From positions 1 through 64,000 of the forward strand of contig NZ_AZGA01000057.1 in NCBI RefSeq assembly GCF_001436375.1: 64,000 bases of DNA. Direction: 5' to 3'. Positions within the stretch are counted from its first letter, which is position 1; each line of letters starts with the position of its first letter. Shown one piece after another: positions 33,864 through 42,303 of this stretch. The notes beneath the pieces are model-generated. The model made no database searches. It saw nothing but the letters and a program-made list of their open reading frames with translations, and was not told the origin of the DNA. A program made the translations under genes and the position numbers. This stretch comes from Agrilactobacillus composti DSM 18527 = JCM 14202. GTDB lineage: Bacteria; Bacillota; Bacilli; Lactobacillales; Lactobacillaceae.

Positions 33864-33898
33864 AAAAAACGGCCGCTTCAAGGAAAAATCGAAGCGGC
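33864..33898 (-). terminator. Intra-operon terminator between aroB and aroD
   Basis: Perfect stem GCCGCTTC / GAAGCGGC followed on the minus strand by a T6 run, placed right before the aroD ribosome site. Confidence 0.75.
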
Positions 33899-33925
33899 AC
33901 GTTTTATCAAATTTAAGTTAATAAG

Positions 33926-35008
33926 TTAAGTAGATGACACTTCAGAAGCGATAAAATCTTTAATTTCACCCTTGGCCACTGGATAAATAGCCGGTTGCCC
34001 CAGGGCCTTTAAATAAACAAAGTTCAAATGATCCCCACGATTTTTCTTATCTAAACGCAATTGATCATAAAATTTCGGGGTGAATAACAAGGGTGAATCC
34101 ACCGGCAAACCCACTGCGGCCACCTGTTTTTGAATCTTGGCGGTAATCCCAGCTGGGGTCAACCCCTTGGCTTCAAAGATACGACAAATCTGCACCATGC
34201 CAATGGCGACGGCTTCCCCATGGGCTAACTTGCCCTGGGCTAACAGTTCAATGGCATGCCCCAGGGTATGGCCAAAGTTTAAAATTTGCCGCATCCCAGT
34301 TTCTTTTTCGTCGTTCATCACCACCATAGCTTTGAACTGCACACTATGGGTGATCAGAGCTGTGGCCTGGTGTAAGATATCAGCGGGTTTTTGAATGCTT
34401 TCAATCAAGGGCCAAAACGCCGGATCAGCAGCCGTGGCGGCCATCTTGATGACTTCGGCATAGCCTTCCGCCACGTACCGGGGCGTCAGGGTCTTTAAAG
34501 TATCAGGATCGATCAGCACCAAATCTGGTTGATAAAAGGTCCCCACCAGATTTTTACCGGTGCCAAAGTCCACGGCAGTCTTGCCCCCCACGGAGCTGTC
34601 CACTTGGGCCAGCAATGAGGTGGGTAACTGGATGAAGCTGATGCCCCGCATGAAAGTGGAGGCCACAAAGCCGGCTAAATCCCCCACCACGCCACCACCT
34701 AGGGCAATGACGCCGTCACTTCTGGTAAAAGCTTGGTCTAACATGACCCGGTATAAATCCTGGGCCACATTGAGGCTTTTGGAAGCTTCTCCCGCTGGGA
34801 CGACACTGGTGGTCACCACATAACCACTGGCCATTAAAGCTTCTTGGACCTGGGTCAAATATAACTTGGCCACATTGGTATCGGAGACTAGTAAAACTTG
34901 GCGCGGTGACCAAATTTTTTGCACCGCGGTGCCCACTTGCTTTAAAATCCCGGGCTCAATGATAATGTCATATTTTTTATCGGTTAGTTCCAGTTTAACT
35001 GTTGACAT
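33926..35008 (-). CDS. aroB: 3-dehydroquinate synthase
   Basis: 360 aa, NAD- and metal-dependent; converts DAHP to 3-dehydroquinate. NAD site GGGVVGDLAGFVASTFMRG, PTSLLAQVDSSVGGKTAVD, metal ligands in GYAEVIKMA and NFGHTLGHAIE, and the later HGEAVAIGM. It overlaps the DAHP synthase gene by 14 bp, with AAGGAAG before its ATG, indicating coupling. Confidence 0.95.
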   Translation of the reverse strand: MSTVKLELTDKKYDIIIEPGILKQVGTAVQKIWSPRQVLLVSDTNVAKLYLTQVQEALMASGYVVTTSVVPAGEASKSLNVAQDLYRVMLDQAFTRSDGVIALGGGVVGDLAGFVASTFMRGISFIQLPTSLLAQVDSSVGGKTAVDFGTGKNLVGTFYQPDLVLIDPDTLKTLTPRYVAEGYAEVIKMAATAADPAFWPLIESIQKPADILHQATALITHSVQFKAMVVMNDEKETGMRQILNFGHTLGHAIELLAQGKLAHGEAVAIGMVQICRIFEAKGLTPAGITAKIQKQVAAVGLPVDSPLLFTPKFYDQLRLDKKNRGDHLNFVYLKALGQPAIYPVAKGEIKDFIASEVSST

Positions 35009-36014
35009 GACTGACTTCCTTGAATGAATCCATGACTTTGCGAATGGCGTAAACTTCCCGGCACATTTCTAAGTAAGTCTTAGGTTTCAAGGCTTGGGGG
35101 CCATCAGATAAGGCGTGTTCGGGATCATCATGGATTTCCACGATTTCCCCTTGGGCACCGGCGGCTACGGCAGCGTTGGCCATTGGGGTCACCAGATCCC
35201 ATTCACCCACGGCATGGCTTGGATCAGCGATGATGGGGTAGTGGGTCAATTTGCGCAAGACGGGAATAGCACCTAAATCAAAGGTGTTGCGGGTGTATTT
35301 GTTATCGAATGTGCGAATACCCCGTTCAATTAAGAAGATGTTTTGGTTCCCTTCACTGGCGATGTATTCGGCGGCGTTCAATAAATCATCGATGGTGGCA
35401 GACATGCCCCGCTTCAAGCCAACGGCCACATCAGTTTTACCAACTTCTTTTAATAAGGAGAAGTTTTGCATATTCCGGGCGCCAATTTGGAAAATATCGG
35501 TGTAATCAGCCACCATTTGTACATGGGTATCATCCATGACTTCGGTGATCATATCCATGTCGTTTTCATCAGCGGCTTCTCTTAAGAAACGCAAGCCATC
35601 TTCCCCTAAACCTTGGAAAGAGTATGGGGATGTTCTAGGTTTAAAAGCACCACCCCGTAAAATCGTAGCGCCCCCTTCTTTGGCAACTTTGGCCATCCGT
35701 TTAACGTGTTCCTCAGATTCCACGGAACAAGGGCCGGCCATCATGGTGAAGTGATCGCCACCAATAATAGAATGGGGTAAGCCGATAATGGTATCTTCAG
35801 GTTGGAATTGCCGACTGCCTAAAGTGTAGCTGGGATCGTCAAAGCTGACACTGTCAATGGCCGCAGCTTCAGCGGTGGTGAAGTCAAAGGATTTGACACC
35901 CATGGCGGCTAAATGATTTTTAATGACAAAAACCTGGGCGGGTAAAGCGGCTAATTTTTGTTGTAAGCCAGTGACGATGTCCATTTGGATGGGTGCTTTA
36001 AATTGAATAATCAT
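34995..36014 (-). CDS. aroF: DAHP synthase (type I-beta)
   Basis: 339 aa. First committed step: erythrose-4-phosphate plus PEP gives DAHP. An N-terminal ferredoxin-like regulatory domain (about 1-70) precedes the barrel: MMAGPCSVES, LRGGAFKPRTSPYSFQGLG, GARNMQNFSLLKE, LKRGMSA, and PIIADPSHAVG. N-terminal domains of this kind are sites for feedback control in some family members. AAGGAG precedes the ATG. It directly follows transketolase, which supplies the erythrose-4-phosphate. Confidence 0.93.
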   Translation of the reverse strand: MIIQFKAPIQMDIVTGLQQKLAALPAQVFVIKNHLAAMGVKSFDFTTAEAAAIDSVSFDDPSYTLGSRQFQPEDTIIGLPHSIIGGDHFTMMAGPCSVESEEHVKRMAKVAKEGGATILRGGAFKPRTSPYSFQGLGEDGLRFLREAADENDMDMITEVMDDTHVQMVADYTDIFQIGARNMQNFSLLKEVGKTDVAVGLKRGMSATIDDLLNAAEYIASEGNQNIFLIERGIRTFDNKYTRNTFDLGAIPVLRKLTHYPIIADPSHAVGEWDLVTPMANAAVAAGAQGEIVEIHDDPEHALSDGPQALKPKTYLEMCREVYAIRKVMDSFKEVSHVNS

Positions 36015-36083
36015 AAAGTTTTATGCTCCTTATTTTTGCGTTGTGTGAGAGTTGTATTACATCTATCTTAACATTTTTTGAAA

Positions 36084-38138
36084 CTAGAGAGAATTATTAG
36101 CCCGCAGTGGTGCCAAGGCGGGTTTTGGCAAAGGACTGTTGGTCACGGTCAACGTCTTGTACTGAGCCACCACTTGGTCAGTGGTGAAGCCTAATTCGGC
36201 TAAGACGTCAGCTGCCGGACCACTTTCGCCAAAGCGGTCAATGCCTAAGGTCAAGCCTTCATAGCCCACAAACCGCTCCCAGCCTAAGGTACTGCCCATT
36301 TCTAGAGATACCCGTTTATGGATATGGGGTGGTAAAACCGCATCCCGGTAAGCCTTAGGTTGTTGCTGGAACAATTCAAAGCTAGGCATGGAGACCACGG
36401 AAACTTGCACATTTTCAGCAGCCAATTTGGCTTGGGCGGCCAAAGCTAAGTTCACTTCAGAGCCCGTGGCCATTAAAATCCCATCTTGTTGGCTGGGATC
36501 TGCCACATCTTTAACAATGTAAGCCCCCTTTGCCACACTTTGCCGGGTGAGTTTGGCGGAATTCGGCAGGATGTTCAAGTTCTGCCGGGACAAGACCAAT
36601 AGGGTTGGGCCATCTTGATGTTGCATGGCCGTTTCCCAAGCCCCCACGGTTTCATTGGCATCGGCTGGCCGCAAGACGGTGACATTAGGCATATTCCGGA
36701 AACTCATCAAATGTTCCACCGGTTCATGGGTGGGACCGTCTTCGCCAACGGCCACCGAGTCATGGGTCAAGACGAAAATCACCGGTAAATGTTGAATGGC
36801 AGCCAAGCGAATCGCCGGGCGCATATAATCAGAGAAAACGAAAAACGTACTGCCGAAAATCCGGGTACCCCCATGTAACGCCATGCCGTTCATAGCTGTG
36901 GCTTCCGCAAATTCCCGGACCCCAAAGCCTAAGTTCCGGGCTTTTAAGTTGTCCTTTTCAAACAAGGTCTCACATTCCATGTTCGTTTTATTGGAACTGG
37001 CCAAGTCGGCCGAACCCCCCCATAATTGGGGGATCTTCTTACCTAAAGCTTGGATCACAGTATGGCTGGTATTGCGGGTGGCTTCACCACTGCCGGCTAA
37101 GTAAGTTGGTAACGCTTCGCGCCAGTCTTCTGGCAAGCGGTTCTCCCGGGCCAATAAGAATTGTTGGGCCAGTTCAGGGTTGGCTTGGTGTTGAGCTTCA
37201 ATGCGGTTGAGCCATTTGACTTCGGCTTTACAGCCCCGTTGGCCTAAGGTTTCATGCAAACGCTCGTAAACTTCAGTGGGTACTTCGAAATCATCTAAAT
37301 TCCAGTTGAAGGTTTCTCGAACAGCGGCCATGTCTGCCGGGCTTAAAGGGGCGCCATGGACTTTGTTGGTCCCGGCGTTTAACGCCCCGTAACCAATGAC
37401 CGTCCGAACTTCGATAATAGAAGGCTTATTAACTTCTGCTTTGGCTTGGTTAATGGCGTCATCAATGGCTTGTAAATCATTGCCATCTTCAACTTTTTGA
37501 TAATCCCAGCCATAACTTTCGAAGCGTTTTTTAATGTCTTCGTTAAAGGCCCGATCCTTAGGCCCATCCAGGGAAACATCGTTGGAATCATAGAGCATGA
37601 CTAACTTACCTAAGCCCAAATGCCCGGCTAAGCTAGCCGCTTCGTGGGAAACACCTTCCATCAAGTCACCGTCGCCGGCTAATACATAAGTATGGTGGTC
37701 CACCACATTGATGCCATCGTTATATTGGGCGGCTAAGTGACGCTCGGCCATGGCCATCCCCACCGCCATGCCTAAGCCTTGACCCAAGGGGCCGGTGGTA
37801 GCTTCGACGCCATCAACCACGCCATATTCCGGATGCCCTGGGGTTTTGCTGTGCAACTGGCGAAACTGTTTTAAATCCTCAATGCTTAAGTCAAAGCCAG
37901 CTAAATGTAAGATGCTGTAAAGCATGGCCGACCCATGACCTGCGGATAAAACGAAGCGATCCCGATCAAAATAAGTACTATCCTTGGGGTTTACTTTTAA
38001 ATGATTGCGATATAAGACATAGGCCATTGGCGCTGCCCCTAGGGGTAAACCAGGGTGGCCGGAATTGGCCTTTTGAATACTTTGGACACTCAACATTCGG
38101 ATAGCGTTAACACTTAATTCATCAATTTGATCGAACAT
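36084..38138 (-). CDS. tkt: Transketolase
   Basis: 684 aa, full length. TPP motif GDGDLMEG...[12 protein letters not shown]-terminal [15 protein letters not shown] and [11 protein letters not shown], the pyrimidine domain [17 protein letters not shown] and [21 protein letters not shown], and a C-terminal domain. GAGGAGTGA precedes the ATG at 38138; the frame upstream to 38162 is not needed. As first gene of this aromatic operon, and behind an aromatic leader-peptide attenuator, its likely job here is to make erythrose-4-phosphate for DAHP synthase. It may also serve the pentose phosphate pathway. Confidence 0.92.
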   Translation of the reverse strand: MFDQIDELSVNAIRMLSVQSIQKANSGHPGLPLGAAPMAYVLYRNHLKVNPKDSTYFDRDRFVLSAGHGSAMLYSILHLAGFDLSIEDLKQFRQLHSKTPGHPEYGVVDGVEATTGPLGQGLGMAVGMAMAERHLAAQYNDGINVVDHHTYVLAGDGDLMEGVSHEAASLAGHLGLGKLVMLYDSNDVSLDGPKDRAFNEDIKKRFESYGWDYQKVEDGNDLQAIDDAINQAKAEVNKPSIIEVRTVIGYGALNAGTNKVHGAPLSPADMAAVRETFNWNLDDFEVPTEVYERLHETLGQRGCKAEVKWLNRIEAQHQANPELAQQFLLARENRLPEDWREALPTYLAGSGEATRNTSHTVIQALGKKIPQLWGGSADLASSNKTNMECETLFEKDNLKARNLGFGVREFAEATAMNGMALHGGTRIFGSTFFVFSDYMRPAIRLAAIQHLPVIFVLTHDSVAVGEDGPTHEPVEHLMSFRNMPNVTVLRPADANETVGAWETAMQHQDGPTLLVLSRQNLNILPNSAKLTRQSVAKGAYIVKDVADPSQQDGILMATGSEVNLALAAQAKLAAENVQVSVVSMPSFELFQQQPKAYRDAVLPPHIHKRVSLEMGSTLGWERFVGYEGLTLGIDRFGESGPAADVLAELGFTTDQVVAQYKTLTVTNSPLPKPALAPLRANNSL

Positions 38139-38189
38139 GGAATCACTCCTCATTTTTATCATCCTTGTGGGTTTTGGCCGTCTGCCAAT

Positions 38190-38225
38190 AAAAAAAGTCC
38201 TGATGGTTTTTCAACCATCAGGACT
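38190..38225 (-). terminator. Second terminator of the aro leader
   Basis: Perfect 13-bp stem AACCATCAGGACT / AGTCCTGATGGTT (38197-38209, 38213-38225) with a T7 run on the minus strand. It lies right before the transketolase ribosome site. Confidence 0.9.
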
Positions 38226-38256
38226 CTAGGTACCTTAAAGAGCTGCTTTAAGATAC

Positions 38257-38299
38257 AAAAAAGCCACATAGTTGAAAAACTTGATTTCATCTATGTGGC
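38257..38299 (-). terminator. First (attenuator) terminator of the aro leader
   Basis: Stem CTATGTGGC (38291-38299) / GCCACATAG (38263-38271) with T6 on the minus strand. Its RNA 5' arm, GCCACATAG, can instead pair with CTATGATGGC further upstream (plus-strand 38338-38347), one bulge, forming an antiterminator. A small hairpin (38227-38256) separates it from the second terminator. Confidence 0.85.
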
Positions 38300-38331
38300 A
38301 GCCGTTTTGTTTTTAATGACACGAAAACTTA

Positions 38332-38402
38332 GGTTTAGCCATCATAGATATGATCCCCCCGCAGGAGGTCATATCCATGACCGCCTACAGGCTAGCTAAA
38401 CC
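38332..38402 (-). promoter_or_regulatory. Three-way-junction RNA in the aro leader
   Basis: On the minus strand P1 is GGTTTAGC / GCTAAACC (38395-38402 with 38332-38339). It encloses P2 (38377-38388 with 38361-38372, one mismatch, GGAT loop) and P3 ATCAT / ATGAT (38350-38354 with 38341-38345). The 5' strand of P1 is made of the Trp, Phe and Ser codons of the leader peptide, so a ribosome stalled there would open P1 and free the sequence that pairs with the first terminator. Folded by eye. Confidence 0.7.
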
Positions 38403-38442
38403 AGTAATATCGAGTTGTTGGGTTTAAATTCGATGTTCGCAT
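38392..38442 (-). CDS. Aromatic leader peptide MRTSNLNPTTRYYWFS
   Basis: 16 codons plus TAG. AAGGAG lies ten bases before the ATG at 38440-38442, and a consensus promoter lies just upstream. The last six residues are Arg-Tyr-Tyr-Trp-Phe-Ser: two Tyr, one Trp and one Phe codon in a row. It precedes transketolase, DAHP synthase and two other shikimate genes, so a ribosome-stalling sensor of all three aromatic amino acids is the natural reading. It resembles the Phe- or Trp-rich leaders of proteobacterial pheA and trp operons in logic, not in sequence. Confidence 0.82.
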   Translation of the reverse strand: MRTSNLNPTTRYYWFS

Positions 38443-38472
38443 AATTAAAAACTCCTTAAATTTGATGTTGTA

Positions 38473-38501
38473 AATATAACATCTCTATGAGAATCTGTCA
38501 A
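38473..38501 (-). promoter_or_regulatory. Promoter of the aro leader and operon
   Basis: Minus strand TTGACA (38496-38501), exactly 17 bp, TATATT (38473-38478). It begins nine bases after the aroE stop codon; no terminator separates them, so aroE transcripts could also enter the leader. Confidence 0.88.
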
Positions 38502-38509
38502 ATAAAAAT

Positions 38510-39370
38510 TCAATTAATTTTAATGGTCTTTTCTATCAATTGGACTGGCATGTCCTGGCCCGTCCAAATATGAAAAGCCGCTGCACCCTGGTGAATCAAC
38601 ATTCCTAGCCCATTATAAGTCCGGGTCAAGCCAGCTTTTCGGGCTTGTTTTAACAGTAAAGTTTCTTCAGGCACATAAATCATTTCAAAGACAATGAGAT
38701 TCTTCTGAAAATAGCTGCTGTCAGGAATCGGACTTTGCCCAACGTGTTGACCCATCCCTACCCCGGTGCCATTGACCAATAGATCACCTTGGCCCAAAGC
38801 TTGTTTTAAAGCGGCTAAGTCATCTAGGGCAAAGACTTGGACCTGCGTGTTGGTGTTGTTGATCAATAATTGCTGTAGGGTATGGGCCCGACTGCCGGGG
38901 CCAATGTGGCGGTTAAAGATGGTGATTTCACTGGCCCCAGCCAAGGCACAATGGACGGCCACGGACTTGATCGCCCCCCCAGCGCCCAGAAGTACCACCT
39001 TGGCCCCTCGGGGGTTGAAGTCAGTAGATAAAGCCTTTAACAGCCCTAAGCCATCGGTGTTATACCCCGTCAAGTGTCCGTCGTGATTGGCAATGGTATT
39101 CACCGCCCCAATAAGTTTGGCGGCTGGGTCTAAGTCATCCAACAAAGGCAGCACTTGTTCCTTCAAGGGCATGGATAAATTCACCCCACCCATGTGAAAG
39201 GCCCGCAAACCGCCAATGGCCGCTGCTAGGGTGTCGGGAACCACATCAAAGGCCAAATAGCGAGCGTTGATGCCTAAAGCCTTAAAAGCGGTGTTGTGCA
39301 TGAGTGGTGACTTGCTGTGGGCCGCGGGATGGGCGAAAAAGCCATACAAGCGGGTGTGTCCGTCAATCAT
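38510..39370 (-). CDS. aroE: Shikimate dehydrogenase
   Basis: 286 aa, NADPH-dependent reduction of 3-dehydroshikimate. GFFAHPAAHSKSPLMHN holds the shikimate-binding Ser pair, MPLKEQ the catalytic Lys region, GAVNTIANHDG, YNTDGLG, cofactor motif LLGAGGAIKSVA, and the C-terminal NGLGMLIHQGAAAF. GGAGG precedes the ATG. It follows the MFS carrier gene by 22 bp and sits directly upstream of the aro leader promoter. Confidence 0.92.
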   Translation of the reverse strand: MIDGHTRLYGFFAHPAAHSKSPLMHNTAFKALGINARYLAFDVVPDTLAAAIGGLRAFHMGGVNLSMPLKEQVLPLLDDLDPAAKLIGAVNTIANHDGHLTGYNTDGLGLLKALSTDFNPRGAKVVLLGAGGAIKSVAVHCALAGASEITIFNRHIGPGSRAHTLQQLLINNTNTQVQVFALDDLAALKQALGQGDLLVNGTGVGMGQHVGQSPIPDSSYFQKNLIVFEMIYVPEETLLLKQARKAGLTRTYNGLGMLIHQGAAAFHIWTGQDMPVQLIEKTIKIN

Positions 39371-39392
39371 AAATAATGCCTCCTAAGTGTTT

Positions 39393-40565
39393 TTATTGGT
39401 GTGCGGTAATGCGCCGGTTTAAAAGATTAAAACCTGCTAAGAAAATCATTAAGCCAATGATACACCCTAAAAACAAGAGATGGTAGGAGGATCTTTCAAT
39501 CACCTGGGCCCCGATCAACGGTCCCACGGCCCGACCAAAGGAAGCCGTACCGCTGACAATGCCTTGAAATTGGCCCCGCTGGGAATCTAAGACCAGGCCA
39601 TCCACATAAGTGGAGACCCCGGGAAAAGCTAAAATTTCCCCTAGCGTCAACACCCCCATGGCTAGTAGGAAATGCCAGTACTGGCTGGCCAGCAGCAATA
39701 TGCCAAAGGAGCCGCCAAACAATAAGAAACCTACGTTTAGCCGTAACATCATATGATCTGACAGCCAGCGGTCAAAATGGGCCAACAGCGGCTGAAAGAG
39801 TACGATGACGATGGCGTTAAAGGTCCACACAAAGGTATAATCCTTCACGGACATGCCGTGGCTGACCATAAACGCGGAGATATTACTTTGCCATTGTTCA
39901 TAAACGATCCAAGAAATCACAAAGACAGCTAACAGGCCTAAAATCTTGTGGGCATTGGCGGGGGCCAATTGCTCGCTGCCCTTGGTGCGTTTGGTACGCT
40001 TCTTGGTGGTGGTGACCCGGTAGAATACCGCGGCCACCCCTAAGAAAATCACAAATAACAACGCCGCCAAGGCAAAGATCCATTGAATCCCGTAAGGCAG
40101 GACAAAGCCCACGATCAAAGTACCAATAACTAGACCTAAATTACTCATAAAGTACAGGACATTGAAGACGTAGCTGGCCGGGCGACTTTCCACCAAGGTG
40201 GCAAAGGCATTGATGGTGGTCCCCACGATACCGTTACCAAAACTCAAGATGATTAAGAAAATGGCATAACTGGGCCAACCGTGAAAGAATATCAAAATAA
40301 TACTGGAAATCACATTAATGGTGATCCCCACCAAAATGGTCCGATAGGGCTGCCAGCGGTCAAATAAAAAACCACCTACGTAATTGCCAATGATCATCAC
40401 AATGGAGTTGATGAACAGGACAATCCCGGCAGCGGTCAGGGACTCATGAAGATACTCATGCATGTAAATCGTCGTCAGTGGCCAGATGAAACTAATGCCG
40501 GTATTGGTCACTAAAGACCCCAATAACAGCCATTTTAAAGATAGCCCCTTTGTTTTAGAAGCCAA
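39393..40565 (-). CDS. MFS transporter (DHA1-like)
   Basis: 390 aa with 12 predicted membrane helices. The loop between helices 2 and 3 has GGFLFDRWQPYR, the MFS A-motif pattern. TTG at 40565 follows GGGAGGGGA. It probably forms an operon with aroE. Drug export is the usual role of the family; movement of a shikimate-pathway compound is an alternative suggested by position only. Confidence 0.75.
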   Translation of the reverse strand: MASKTKGLSLKWLLLGSLVTNTGISFIWPLTTIYMHEYLHESLTAAGIVLFINSIVMIIGNYVGGFLFDRWQPYRTILVGITINVISSIILIFFHGWPSYAIFLIILSFGNGIVGTTINAFATLVESRPASYVFNVLYFMSNLGLVIGTLIVGFVLPYGIQWIFALAALLFVIFLGVAAVFYRVTTTKKRTKRTKGSEQLAPANAHKILGLLAVFVISWIVYEQWQSNISAFMVSHGMSVKDYTFVWTFNAIVIVLFQPLLAHFDRWLSDHMMLRLNVGFLLFGGSFGILLLASQYWHFLLAMGVLTLGEILAFPGVSTYVDGLVLDSQRGQFQGIVSGTASFGRAVGPLIGAQVIERSSYHLLFLGCIIGLMIFLAGFNLLNRRITAHQ

Positions 40566-40689
40566 GAAATCCCCTCCCAAATTTGTGCATAAAATTGTGT
40601 TTATACCGTATATTCTCAAAGCTGACAAGCTACGTCAAGGCCTTCTCATGGCCTTCTTAGAATTGGCTGATAACCCGATCAGAAAACCA

Positions 40690-40765
40690 TTGTACTTCAG
40701 TTTTGGCAATGCTACGATAGACCTAAATAGTTTCCAAAGAAACGATATTTTGGCGACTGCCAAAA
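40690..40765 (+). promoter_or_regulatory. Promoter and TTTTGGC sites before a drug exporter
   Basis: TTGTAC (40690-40695), 17 bp, TACGAT (40713-40718). The motif TTTTGGC lies in the spacer (40701-40707), again at 40748-40754, and inverted (GCCAAAA) at 40759-40765, the last two forming a palindrome with a GACT centre right before the ribosome site. A repressor could bind all three, or the palindrome may act as an RNA hairpin. Confidence 0.45.
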
Positions 40766-40783
40766 CATGAGGAGATGGATTTA

Positions 40784-42178
40784 TTGGCAGACAAACCAAT
40801 CACGCTACAAACCAAACTCGCCATTTTAGCCACGGGCTTGTTATCTTTCACGGGTATTTTAGTAGAAACCTCCCTGAACGTCACCTTCCCCACCATGGCC
40901 AAGCAGTTCAATACGGCCTTGGGGACGGTGCAGTGGCTGACCTCGGGTTATTTATTGATGGTGACCATCGTCATGAGCACCACGGCCTTTCTCATCAAGG
41001 CTTTCAACACCCGGACGCTTTTTCGCACAGCCATTATCGCCACGCTGTTGGGCACCAGTTTAGCCAGTGTGGCCCCCAGTTTTGGGCTGTTAATGGCCGG
41101 GCGACTGTTGCAAGCCATCGCCACAGGCTTGTCCACGCCCTTGATGTTTCATGTTATTTTAGCCTTGATTCCAGAAAATCGTTTAGGTGTGTACATGGGC
41201 TTTGCCAGCATGATCACTTCCTTTGCCCCAGCCCTGGGACCTACATATGGCGGCATCTTAAATTACTACTTCAGCTGGCGGATGATTTTCATCGCCATTC
41301 TGCCGGTCATCATCCTGGTATTCTTCTTAGGGGACCGCAACATTCGCCTGGTGGCCGCCCATACCAATGGTAAATTCGACCTGGTAGGCACCACCTTGTT
41401 AGCCCTGGTCCTCTTTGGCTTTATCGAAGTCTTTGCCCAGGGCGGTCGCCATGGCTTTGTCAGCTGGCCTTTAGGGGTGACTTTGGTCCTTAGCCTGGGC
41501 TTCTTAGTGGTCTTCTTATACCATGTGAGCCATGGCAAAAATCAAATTTTAAACTTTAGAATTTTGACCAACCCCATCGTGTTATTGCGGGCCATCAACT
41601 TTTTCTTGCTGCAATTCATGAACATCGGGATTTCCTTTGTCATCCCCGTCTTCGTGCAAAACTACCTGGGGACCAACTCCATGATGTCCGGCTTGATCCT
41701 GTTACCCGGCTCTTTGATTGGCGCTTTGGTGTCCCCAGTAGCCGGGACCATTTACGACAAACACGGGGCGGCCATCACTTTATATATCGCCAATGGCTCC
41801 ATGTTTATCGGGGCTTGTTTGTTTGCTAGCTTCACCCATGACCTGAGTCTGGTGGGTATCACCTTGATTTATATCTTCATGCGCTTTGGCTTTAATTTTG
41901 GCTTTGGCAATATTATGTCTGACGCCAGCCTGCAAGTGCCCGTCAGTGCCAAGGCGGACTTAAATTCCTTGTTTAATACCCTGCAGCAATACGCCGGCTC
42001 CCTGGGGACGGGCGTGTTGTCCGCGGTCATGTCCGCCACCAGTTTACACACAGCCAACAAAGCTGCCGTGGCCTGGGGGGCGCAAAAAGATTTCATCATT
42101 CTCAGTGTGCTGAGTTTAACCTGCTTGGTGGTCACCGTGATCGCCCTTCGCTTCAAACACCGACAGGCCACAGTTTAA
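40784..42178 (+). CDS. MFS multidrug exporter, 14-helix (EmrB/QacA, DHA2)
   Basis: 464 aa with 14 predicted helices. N-terminal LVETSLNVTFPTMAKQFNT is the helix-1 signature of DHA2 proteins, then QWLTSGYLLMVTIVMST and the motif C-like ALGPTYGG. Proton-driven export of drugs or similar compounds. TTG at 40784 is nine bases after GAGGAG; the ATG at 40775 lies too close to it. Divergent from the other MFS gene. Confidence 0.85.
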   Translation: MADKPITLQTKLAILATGLLSFTGILVETSLNVTFPTMAKQFNTALGTVQWLTSGYLLMVTIVMSTTAFLIKAFNTRTLFRTAIIATLLGTSLASVAPSFGLLMAGRLLQAIATGLSTPLMFHVILALIPENRLGVYMGFASMITSFAPALGPTYGGILNYYFSWRMIFIAILPVIILVFFLGDRNIRLVAAHTNGKFDLVGTTLLALVLFGFIEVFAQGGRHGFVSWPLGVTLVLSLGFLVVFLYHVSHGKNQILNFRILTNPIVLLRAINFFLLQFMNIGISFVIPVFVQNYLGTNSMMSGLILLPGSLIGALVSPVAGTIYDKHGAAITLYIANGSMFIGACLFASFTHDLSLVGITLIYIFMRFGFNFGFGNIMSDASLQVPVSAKADLNSLFNTLQQYAGSLGTGVLSAVMSATSLHTANKAAVAWGAQKDFIILSVLSLTCLVVTVIALRFKHRQATV

Positions 42179-42199
42179 TCCTTGGTTTTATAACAGTCA

Positions 42200-42241
42200 C
42201 TGCTTTGAAACAGCCAAATTCAGTTTCAAAGCAGTTTTTTT
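42200..42241 (+). terminator. Terminator after the DHA2 exporter
   Basis: Perfect 12-bp stem CTGCTTTGAAAC / GTTTCAAAGCAG with a T7 tail. Confidence 0.92.
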
Positions 42242-42303
42242 GACCCCAAAACAAAAGAGCTAGACTCTTGACAGTCTAACCCTTCAGTCAGTTCTATTGC
42301 ACG

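Noticed and set aside
34137-34823. Plus-strand frames inside aroB
   Set aside because: Shadows of the conserved aroB coding strand, with no ribosome sites.
38332-38402. Degenerate tRNA (71 nt, 7-8 bp closing stem)
   Set aside because: No T-loop GTTCRA, no proper anticodon arm, and no CCA-type 3' end; the leader peptide and terminators explain the pairing better.
38190-38442. Tyr/Trp/Phe T-box before transketolase
   Set aside because: No GGTGGNACCGCG-type T-box sequence between the promoter and the terminators.
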